This document shows positions 46,779-53,598 of a DNA stretch of 64,000 bases, one piece after another. Numbering within the stretch: position 1 is the first letter of the stretch; the number at the start of each line of letters is the position of its first letter. The stretch spans positions 4,526,001 through 4,590,000 of the forward strand of contig NZ_JACHIS010000001.1 in assembly GCF_014203365.1 (NCBI RefSeq), given 5' to 3'. The stretch is from Actinoalloteichus hymeniacidonis (GTDB lineage: Bacteria > Actinomycetota > Actinomycetes > Mycobacteriales > Pseudonocardiaceae). Both the position numbers and the translations under genes were made by a program. The notes beneath the pieces were generated by a model, which was not told the DNA's origin, ran no database searches, and saw only the letters and a list, made by a program, of their open reading frames with translations.

Positions 46779-46816
46779 GCGAGGGGCGGTCCGGATCTAT
46801 CCGGGCCGCCCCTCGC
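46779..46816 (-). terminator. Terminator between rpmA and obg
   Basis: 17-bp stem (46779-46795 with 46800-46816) with one G-U pair and a TCTA loop, 30 nt past the rpmA stop on the minus strand. It should limit read-through from the ribosomal protein pair into obg. Confidence 0.85.
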
Positions 46817-46845
46817 CAGGGTCGAGCTATCGTCTTCGGCGGGAC

Positions 46846-47103
46846 TCAGCCCTGCGCCAGAACGATGTTGACGGTCTTGCGACCACGCTTGCTACCGAAC
46901 TCGACCGCTCCAGCGGAGAGCGCGAACAGCGTGTCGTCCTTGCCTCGGCCGACGTTGACGCCGGGGTGGAACTTGGTGCCGCGCTGGCGGACCAGGATCT
47001 CACCTGCGCTGACGACCTGACCGCCGAAGCGCTTCACACCGAGCCGCTGGGCGTTGGAATCGCGGCCGTTCCGGGAGCTCGATGCGCCCTTCTTGTGTGC
47101 CAT
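46846..47103 (-). CDS. rpmA: 50S ribosomal protein L27
   Basis: Ribosomal protein at the peptidyl transferase centre, 85 residues. Starts [20 protein letters not shown]; the N-terminus is the mature type that needs no cleavage. Contains [19 protein letters not shown] and [15 protein letters not shown]. It lies 14 bp after rplU in the standard rplU-rpmA operon. Confidence 0.98.
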   Translation of the reverse strand: MAHKKGASSSRNGRDSNAQRLGVKRFGGQVVSAGEILVRQRGTKFHPGVNVGRGKDDTLFALSAGAVEFGSKRGRKTVNIVLAQG

Positions 47104-47117
47104 GGCTGCTCAGGTCC

Positions 47118-47429
47118 TCACTTGTCGGAGATGCCGGTGACCTCGACGCGGGTCAGCTTCTGCCGGTGACCCTGGCGCTTGTGGTACCCGGTCTTGTTCT
47201 TGAACTTGTGGATGCGAATCTTGGGGCCCTTGGACTGCTCGACGACCTTGCCGGTCACCGCGAACTTCTCCAGGGCGGACGCGTCGTGCGTGATGTCGTT
47301 GCCATCGACGACGAGCAGCGCCGGGAAGTTGACCTCGGTGCCCGGCTCGCCCTCAAGCTTCTCGACCTCGACGACGTCGCCGACAGCCACCTTGTACTGT
47401 TTGCCGCCGGTCTTGACGATCGCGTACAT
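47118..47429 (-). CDS. rplU: 50S ribosomal protein L21
   Basis: 23S-rRNA-binding ribosomal protein, 103 residues. Starts [20 protein letters not shown] and ends with the L21 signature region [20 protein letters not shown]. First gene of the rplU-rpmA operon; a bulged hairpin lies 41-85 nt upstream of the ATG in its probable leader. Confidence 0.98.
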   Translation of the reverse strand: MYAIVKTGGKQYKVAVGDVVEVEKLEGEPGTEVNFPALLVVDGNDITHDASALEKFAVTGKVVEQSKGPKIRIHKFKNKTGYHKRQGHRQKLTRVEVTGISDK

Positions 47430-47469
47430 CAGGACGGAAGTCTCCTGCTACTCGACGATGATGGACGGC

Positions 47470-47514
47470 GTGCGAACACAGATCGAGAAAAGCGGATTCT
47501 GTGTGAATTCGCAC
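47470..47514 (-). repeat. Bulged inverted repeat in the rplU leader
   Basis: Arms 47470-47482 and 47498-47514 pair over 13 bp (7 plus 6) with a 4-nt bulge (TGAA on the plus strand, 47504-47507) and a 15-nt loop. In the minus-strand transcript it would sit just upstream of the L21 ribosome binding site. It could be a ribosomal-protein leader, the terminator of the upstream operon, or both. Confidence 0.45.
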
Positions 47515-47573
47515 GGCTGGGTTCGCCCGGACGGCGAACCGGAGCCCAGGTTACGTGTCCGGTTGTCACAGGG

Positions 47574-49091
47574 TCAAACCGGGGTCCCCTCACCCGCAGC
47601 AGACCGCCGTGCCTGGCCGAGACCGAGCATACGTTCTGCCTGGTCACGATACCTACGAACCAGAATCAGACCGGGCGATTCCTCGGAATCATCGACCCGC
47701 AGGCGCAGGCTGCGGTCGAGGCGTTCGAGCGCCAGGCTCGCCGCTCGCCGCACCGTCCATTCGCCGGGCTCGTCGGTCAGCTGCGCGCCGAGGTCCGGCT
47801 GAGCGAGCAAGGCCGAGCCGCTGTGCAGCAGACATCGCGCCAGACCCGCCGCATCACCGAGCTCGACGAAGAGATCGGTGGCCTCCCGCCACAGCCTCGC
47901 AGCTCTGACCCGATCACCCAGTTCCCATTCCGCCACACCGCGCAGCTCCACCGCATGGGCCCTGGCCGTCTGGTCATCGACCTGTCCGGCCAGCCATTCC
48001 GCCTCGTGAAGGTGCTGCAACGCATGCCGAGGCTCACCACGGCGTAGCCGCAACGCGCCGAGATTGATCCGGATCCCGATCCAGCCCTTCAGATCGGAGA
48101 AGGGCAGCCGGTCGGCCGCATCCCGCAGGCAGCTCTCGGCCTCCTCGAGCGCGTTGTCCTGGGAGTGGGCAGGCAGGGTGCCCGCCAGCCTGCCGTGTTC
48201 CACCTCACGTAGCCGAAGCACCGCCCAGGCGTTGTTCTCCCGCCCCGACAGCGAACCCGAGTACGTCATGGTGATCTCGCCGAGTTCCTTCTCGGCCTGT
48301 TGTGGCAGGTCCTCGAGCTGGAGGGCCGTGGCACGGGTGATGCGGGCCAGGTTCTGCACCTCGGAGTCGTGTCGGCGAGGCAGGTGCTCCGGCCAGGCTC
48401 GCCGCCACCGTCGCCGCGCCACGCCACGCTCGCTCGCCGCCGCGATCGCATCGGCGAGCGCGTGTAGGTCGGCGCCCCGCCGCTGCCGGAGGAACCAGAC
48501 CTCCAAGGCGTGCGCGACGGCGCGCAGCCTGCGGGCGGCACCGGGCCGTCGATCCTCGATTCGAAGCAGGTCCAAGAGCCGCGATTCCTCGGCGGCGAAC
48601 CAGCGTTCGGCCCTGGCCCGTCGATGGGCGACGAAGAGGTCCTCGGCGAAGAATTCCGCGCGACGGGCGTAGTAGCGCAGCGGATAACGGCGGTCTCGTC
48701 CGCCGCGCCCGAGGCGGGTCCGCTCGGCGGCCGGTTCGTCGGGCGAGTCGACGTCGGGAGGCCGCCTGCGCTGCCAGGACCGCAGTGTTCGCAGCCCGAT
48801 CCAGGCCAATGCCGCCACGCAGATCCCGGCGGCCAGGATGATCGTCAAGGAGATCCGGCTGCCCGGACGGGCCAGCACGACCTCGGCTATCGCCGCCGAG
48901 AGCAGCACCAACGGAAGCCAGGACAGCACCTTGACCGCCCAGTCACGGGCGACCTCGGAGTGCCAGCCACGCCACGGACGGCCGCTCGACGTGGCCTTCT
49001 GCTCCGAGCCCGAGGGACTCGACACGGCATCGGACGCCGCCTCGTCGGCCGCCGTCTCTCGATTGACATCGGGAAGGTCGTCACGCGGCAT
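47574..49091 (-). CDS. Membrane-anchored helical-repeat (TPR-like) protein
   Basis: Last gene of the four-gene ABC-like operon; 505 residues, function unknown. Two transmembrane helices at about 53-73 and 81-100 follow an acidic N-terminus. The rest, apparently cytosolic, is rich in amphipathic helices with TPR-like Ala/Leu spacing (GIRINLGALRLRRGEPRHAL, HAVELRGVAEWELGDRVRAA, DLFVELGDAAGLARCLLHSG). An Arg-rich stretch comes after the helices. The start overlaps the permease stop by 11 nt, so the two are coupled. It could be a scaffold or a sensor arm of the transporter-like complex. Confidence 0.75.
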   Translation of the reverse strand: MPRDDLPDVNRETAADEAASDAVSSPSGSEQKATSSGRPWRGWHSEVARDWAVKVLSWLPLVLLSAAIAEVVLARPGSRISLTIILAAGICVAALAWIGLRTLRSWQRRRPPDVDSPDEPAAERTRLGRGGRDRRYPLRYYARRAEFFAEDLFVAHRRARAERWFAAEESRLLDLLRIEDRRPGAARRLRAVAHALEVWFLRQRRGADLHALADAIAAASERGVARRRWRRAWPEHLPRRHDSEVQNLARITRATALQLEDLPQQAEKELGEITMTYSGSLSGRENNAWAVLRLREVEHGRLAGTLPAHSQDNALEEAESCLRDAADRLPFSDLKGWIGIRINLGALRLRRGEPRHALQHLHEAEWLAGQVDDQTARAHAVELRGVAEWELGDRVRAARLWREATDLFVELGDAAGLARCLLHSGSALLAQPDLGAQLTDEPGEWTVRRAASLALERLDRSLRLRVDDSEESPGLILVRRYRDQAERMLGLGQARRSAAGEGTPV

Positions 49092-51435
49092 CTCGGCGCA
49101 CCCCCGCCAGTCCTCGAACGGCCGTCCGCCACCCGACGATCAACACGAGCAGCGGGACCATCAACGACAACACCGCCCCGGCGGCCAGCGGACCCGCCGA
49201 GGTGTGGAACCAACGGCTCTCGCCCCACAGCAGCACCGTGAGCGGCGAAGCGAGCGTCCCGCCGAGCAGCAGTCCCATCACCAGGTCGTTCCAGACCAGG
49301 ACGAACTCCAGGACCGCGACGGCGACCACCGCGTCCCAGTGCCGCCGGATGAGACCGAAGGCTTCCGTCCGCCGATCGACCTCGCCCGTCAACATTCGCT
49401 CGGAACCGCTCGGCGCGGTCAAAAACGCCCCGCGCATCAACAGGATCGCGAAGGGCAGGCCCGCCGCCGTGTGGGCAAGAATCAGCGCGAGATTCAGGTT
49501 CGTCCCAGTGAGATTGCTCGACCCGAACCACTCGGCCATCGGTGCGGCATAGAGCTGCACGGGAGCGACCGCCAGCAGGGCGAGAGCGACCACGATCGCG
49601 GTGGCCCGGCGCGGACCGGCCGCGCCCCATGCCAACGAGTGGGCGACCGATCCTGCGATGACCGCCACCAACAGTGCCGTGGTGCCCGCCATGAACAGGC
49701 TGGCACCGAGCGCGCCGAGCAGGCCGCTGTCGAGCATCTCCCGCACCGATTCCAGACCGAGACCCGCCGTGCCCGGACTCCACCAGCCGTGCAAGGCGGC
49801 ATCGGCGGGGCTTCGCAGCGCGGTGCCGACCAGCACCACGATCGGCAATAACCACACCACGGCGATCAGGCCGAGGGCCACCGCGACGGAGCCGCGCAGC
49901 AGAGCGCTCCTGCGCGGTGGGCTTCCGATCCGACCGTCGACTCGGCCGCGAGGTACCAGCGGCAGCAGCACGCTGGTCACTCCCCGGCTGCGCCGCACAC
50001 CCCAGACCGCCCCGAGCGCGACCACGGCCACCATGACGAACAACAAGGTCGCCATCGCAGCGCGTTCGCCCTGGGTCGCCTCCGCGGAACGCCACCACAG
50101 CACGGCACCGACGTCGACCTCGGCCTGCAACGGGCCGGGCACCAGGACCAACACCAGATCGAAGAGCCGCACCGCGGCCACGATCAAGGTCAACATCACC
50201 ACGAAGACCACCGGCCGGAGCAACGGCAGGATCAGCCGGGTCACCCGCCTGATCGGGGTGAGGCCCTCTGCCTTCGCGATTCGCACCAGATCCGGTGGGA
50301 TCGCATCGAGCCTGGCCCGAAACAGCGAGACGGCGAACCCCAGCCACGCCCAGGTGAAGGCCGCCACCAGCGGGAGCCACACGACCTCCGCCCGATACGG
50401 CTGCGGGCCCGACCAAGACGGCGTGATCGCGTGCTCCGGGATGATCAGCCGGTAGTCGATGAATTCGGCCTCGGCGTCCGCCGACGGACGCAGCCGCAGG
50501 GTGAATCCGCCTCGCTCATCGGTCACCGTGCTCACCGGCTCGGCCCCGGAGGCGTCGGCCAGGATCGGCACCCCGGGCAGCGGACCCCATTGATCGACCA
50601 GGGAACCCGTGATGAACTCGGAACGCGGTTGGTCCGGCTCGGGGCATGAGATCGGCGAGAGCTCCCCGGCAGGCCGGTTCGCTGCGGGCGGCACACTCGA
50701 CGGCCGGCCCCCGGTCTCCGCAGCTGCACCGGACACCGATGCGTCGGCTTCGCGGAGGGTGACCACTCGGAGATCGACATGGCAACCGGCGCGATGACCG
50801 AAGGTCGTGGCCAGGTCGCCCTGATCATGTAGACGGGCCGGATCGGGCAGGGTCTCGTCGGGCCGAGCGCCCGGCGCCGGAGCCGGCTCGGCGAACATCT
50901 CGTACACGCTCGTCGCCAGCGCGCTGAGCGTGCCGCGCTCGGGATCCGGGTCGATGAGCAGTCGGAAGGCCGCTCCGGTGACCAACATCGAGGCGGCCAA
51001 CGGGATCAGTAGCGACAGGGTGAGCAACCGCGATCGCGTGCCGGCCAATCGGCTCAGAGCCGCGATGGACAGGCCCAACAGGCTGACTCCGATGGCGACG
51101 ACGGCCCAGAGTCCGCTACGCGCCAGGGCATCGCGCATCGTCGGATCCGTCAGGACACCGAGGTAATGCTCCAGACCGAAGCCCCCATCGGGTCCGGGGA
51201 TGCGCAGACTGCGCCAGATGGTCACCAGAATCGACGCCACCAGGAGTACGGCGAGGACCCCGGCGAACAGATTCGCCGCCAATCGCAGGCCGGCAGGATG
51301 TAGAAAATGCGCGCGCTGCGGACGGCCCGCCGAATGGTGGGTGACTCCCGCAGTGATGTCCCGACTCGCCAATTCGAATTCGATCGGCTCGATGGGTTCC
51401 TCGGCGGCCGTATCGGGATCGGCCCGCTCGCTCAC
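49081..51435 (-). CDS. Fused MalF-MalG-type ABC permease with inserted extracytoplasmic domain
   Basis: A 784-residue single-chain protein made of two binding-protein-dependent permease halves. Half 1 (about 52-500) contains the EAA coupling segment AEGLTPIRRVTRLILPLL near 389-407. Half 2 (about 505-780) has the equivalent DRRTEAFGLIRRHWDAVV, which has lost the EAA-x3-G pattern. Between helices of half 1, residues about 162-350 form a large extracytoplasmic insert with Cys218 and Cys264 and a carboxypeptidase-regulatory-like beta-sandwich (ITGSLVDQWGPLPGVPILAD, TVTDERGGFTLRLR). Start GTG overlaps the binding-protein stop. Confidence 0.82.
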   Translation of the reverse strand: MSERADPDTAAEEPIEPIEFELASRDITAGVTHHSAGRPQRAHFLHPAGLRLAANLFAGVLAVLLVASILVTIWRSLRIPGPDGGFGLEHYLGVLTDPTMRDALARSGLWAVVAIGVSLLGLSIAALSRLAGTRSRLLTLSLLIPLAASMLVTGAAFRLLIDPDPERGTLSALATSVYEMFAEPAPAPGARPDETLPDPARLHDQGDLATTFGHRAGCHVDLRVVTLREADASVSGAAAETGGRPSSVPPAANRPAGELSPISCPEPDQPRSEFITGSLVDQWGPLPGVPILADASGAEPVSTVTDERGGFTLRLRPSADAEAEFIDYRLIIPEHAITPSWSGPQPYRAEVVWLPLVAAFTWAWLGFAVSLFRARLDAIPPDLVRIAKAEGLTPIRRVTRLILPLLRPVVFVVMLTLIVAAVRLFDLVLVLVPGPLQAEVDVGAVLWWRSAEATQGERAAMATLLFVMVAVVALGAVWGVRRSRGVTSVLLPLVPRGRVDGRIGSPPRRSALLRGSVAVALGLIAVVWLLPIVVLVGTALRSPADAALHGWWSPGTAGLGLESVREMLDSGLLGALGASLFMAGTTALLVAVIAGSVAHSLAWGAAGPRRATAIVVALALLAVAPVQLYAAPMAEWFGSSNLTGTNLNLALILAHTAAGLPFAILLMRGAFLTAPSGSERMLTGEVDRRTEAFGLIRRHWDAVVAVAVLEFVLVWNDLVMGLLLGGTLASPLTVLLWGESRWFHTSAGPLAAGAVLSLMVPLLVLIVGWRTAVRGLAGVRRDAA

Positions 51436-52748
51436 GGTCTTCCCACCGGCGCCCCGGCGCCGTGCATCGGCCGACTCATACGCTCCCCCATGGCTGATGC
51501 GAGCCGAGCGATCCGATCCTGCTGCGCACCCTGTACATCCCGCAGGAATCGCTGGAGTTCACTGCCGAGTCGGCCCCCCAGCGCACCGATGTGATCGGAC
51601 AGATCGAAATTCAGATCCCCGTCGACCTCCCGGATCTCCTTCGCCAATCCGGCCAGAATCGGATGTCGATAGCCCGCATCGGGAAGGTCCTGCTGCAGCG
51701 ACAGGAATCCGCCTTCGCCCGCCCAGATCCGGGCCGCCGCGCCGCCCGCAAGCCATTCGACCAGCGCAAGCGCGCTCGGGGGAGCCTGCGCGGTCACCAC
51801 CGCGACATCGCCGCCGACCACCAGCGGGGGTGCCTCGCCGGACTCGGCGCTCGGGAACGGAAAGAAATCCCAATCCCAGCGACCACCGGCATTCATCGGG
51901 CCGTGCTCGTCGATCAACGAATAGACGAAATCCGATCCCGCGACCATCAAGGCAGCATTCCTGGCGAAGACATCCAACACCGCGTCGTCGTGCTGGGTGG
52001 CCAATGCGGCATCCACTCCACCGGCCAACGCCCTGGGAGTGCCCCATAACCGCCCCAACCGACGTAGCGCCTCCTGTACACCTGCGCTCGTCCACCCGAT
52101 TCCGGCCTGCGCCATCCTCCGATAGGCCGCCGCGTCGACGGAGAGCAGGACGTTCTCGAAGAAGTCGGTCAACACCCAGCCGTCCGAGGCGCCCAACGCG
52201 AGTGGGGTCAACCCGTGGTTGATCAATCGGTTGTTGAGCGCGATCCACTCGCCCCAGGTGCCAGGGACGTCCTCGCCCAGATCGTCGAATGCCTGCCTGC
52301 GGTACCAGACACAGGATTTGTGCGCGACCTTGAACGGCAGCCCGTAGGGCCGCCGGTCGACGGAGACCACGGACCGCCACGCATCGGGGACCACGTCCTC
52401 GTCGAAGGGGAGCGGCAACAGCCGGCCCGCGACGACGTTCGCCCGGATCAGGCCGGGCTGTGGCACCAGCACCACATCCGGCGCGCCGACCGGCCGAGGC
52501 CCGAGCGCTGCGGCGATATCGTCGCCCATCGGCACCAGCTGGGTGGCCACGCCGAATGGCTGAGCGGCGAAGGCGTCCAAGACCTTGCGGAACGCCGCGA
52601 GTTCCCGCCCACTCCAGGCCACCGCCACTCGCAGCGGCCCCGTCTCGCTCGCGCAACCGGCGATCGGACCCGCGATCAGGCACGCCCCCAACGGAAGCAG
52701 CATGCGGCCGAGGACGTGTCTGCGGGAGAGACCTCGGGAGCGGGTCAC
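51432..52748 (-). CDS. Extracellular solute-binding lipoprotein (ABC family 1)
   Basis: Receptor-like component of the operon, 438 residues. The N-terminus has a twin-arginine SRRHVLGR and a lipobox ending in Cys32 (PIAGC), so it is probably exported folded by Tat and lipid-anchored. The mature part resembles sugar-binding proteins: VAVAWSGRELAAFRKVLDAF, YGLPFKVAHKSCVWYRRQAF, WGEWIALNNRL and the hinge segment AALMVAGSDFVYSLID. The start (GTG) overlaps the stop of the ATPase-like gene. Ligand unknown. Confidence 0.85.
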   Translation of the reverse strand: MTRSRGLSRRHVLGRMLLPLGACLIAGPIAGCASETGPLRVAVAWSGRELAAFRKVLDAFAAQPFGVATQLVPMGDDIAAALGPRPVGAPDVVLVPQPGLIRANVVAGRLLPLPFDEDVVPDAWRSVVSVDRRPYGLPFKVAHKSCVWYRRQAFDDLGEDVPGTWGEWIALNNRLINHGLTPLALGASDGWVLTDFFENVLLSVDAAAYRRMAQAGIGWTSAGVQEALRRLGRLWGTPRALAGGVDAALATQHDDAVLDVFARNAALMVAGSDFVYSLIDEHGPMNAGGRWDWDFFPFPSAESGEAPPLVVGGDVAVVTAQAPPSALALVEWLAGGAAARIWAGEGGFLSLQQDLPDAGYRHPILAGLAKEIREVDGDLNFDLSDHIGALGGRLGSELQRFLRDVQGAQQDRIARLASAMGERMSRPMHGAGAPVGRP

Positions 52749-53395
52749 GACACGACCGTCGGATCGCCGCGAGATGCCCCGAGATCCACGATGTCGGGGC
52801 CGGGGACCACACCGTCGAGGCGGTGCCGATCATCGGTCACCACCAATAGAGCGACGCCGGCTCTGGCCGTGGCATCGAGTCTGCCCGCCCATCGGGGAAA
52901 ACCGACCCTGTCCTCCACGACGGCGACGCTGCGACCTCGGAACAGGACCCTGGCGAAACCAGTCTGTTGACGCTGTCCCGGAGTGGCCCGATGCGGGTGG
53001 CGGTCGAGCCCCATCAGCAGCCCGGCGCGTACTGCCGCGCGATCCGCGTCATGGGCCAGCCGTCTGCTCGCGTTCGGGCCGTCCGGCAGCCTGCCGAACA
53101 GGATGTTCTCGCGAAGGGTCAGGTGCGGTAACAAGCCGCCGTCGGCGGGGACCAGTCCGATCAGGGGGCGGGTGCCGTCGGCCTCGGCGGAGCCGGGTCG
53201 CGCCCTGGGGCGCCCATCGACGGTGATCGTTCCCGCCGCAGGCTCAGCCACTCCGACGACCGCATCCGAGAAGCGGCACGCGAGGCTCGCATCGGGGAGC
53301 ACTACCCCACCGACCAAACCGATCGCGACGGTGAGGCGCACCGGCCGGGGCATCCCGTCGATGCGGACGTCACGCAGCGCCAGACCTTCCCCCAT
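52745..53395 (-). CDS. Degenerate ABC ATPase-like protein
   Basis: First gene of the operon: 216 residues that align end to end with sugar-importer ABC ATPases but lack the catalytic residues. Where Walker A should be, residues 30-46 read GVVLPDASLACRFSDAV, with no GKS/T. The Q-loop Gln is Ala84 (LVPADGGLLPHLTLRENILF). The signature is ATPGQRQ instead of LSGGQ. Walker B reads SVAVVEDR with Asp-Glu replaced by Glu-Asp, and the H-loop His is Asp188 (VVTDDR). GGGAGG lies 5 nt before the ATG. It is intact, in frame and coupled to the next gene, so it looks like a selected pseudo-ATPase, not decay. Confidence 0.8.
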   Translation of the reverse strand: MGEGLALRDVRIDGMPRPVRLTVAIGLVGGVVLPDASLACRFSDAVVGVAEPAAGTITVDGRPRARPGSAEADGTRPLIGLVPADGGLLPHLTLRENILFGRLPDGPNASRRLAHDADRAAVRAGLLMGLDRHPHRATPGQRQQTGFARVLFRGRSVAVVEDRVGFPRWAGRLDATARAGVALLVVTDDRHRLDGVVPGPDIVDLGASRGDPTVVS

Positions 53396-53541
53396 CCGAT
53401 CCTCCCGACCACAACGGCGTGTCCGTCATCACAGTAGTCAGTTGCACCGGGGTCGGATAGCAGGTCGGAAACGAAAGGACAACGGCTACGCACTCGTTAT
53501 GGCCGAGGAAAACGGGGTGGCAGGGAAGAGCCGTAGAAAAA

Positions 53542-53574
53542 CGGTGGGACCCGAATCCACCTCGGGTCCCACCG
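53542..53574 (-). terminator. rne intrinsic terminator
   Basis: Perfect 13-bp stem (53542-53554 with 53562-53574), 7-nt loop; in the minus-strand transcript it is followed by five U. It starts 24 nt past the rne stop: a textbook intrinsic terminator that isolates the downstream ABC-like operon. Confidence 0.93.
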
Positions 53575-53598
53575 TCGATTCAATTCGAGTCGGTTATC

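Noticed and set aside
52745-53395. Treating the ABC-like gene as a frameshifted pseudogene
   Set aside because: It is one uninterrupted frame with a strong ribosome binding site and a coupled stop/start; the changed motifs are substitutions, not frame breaks.
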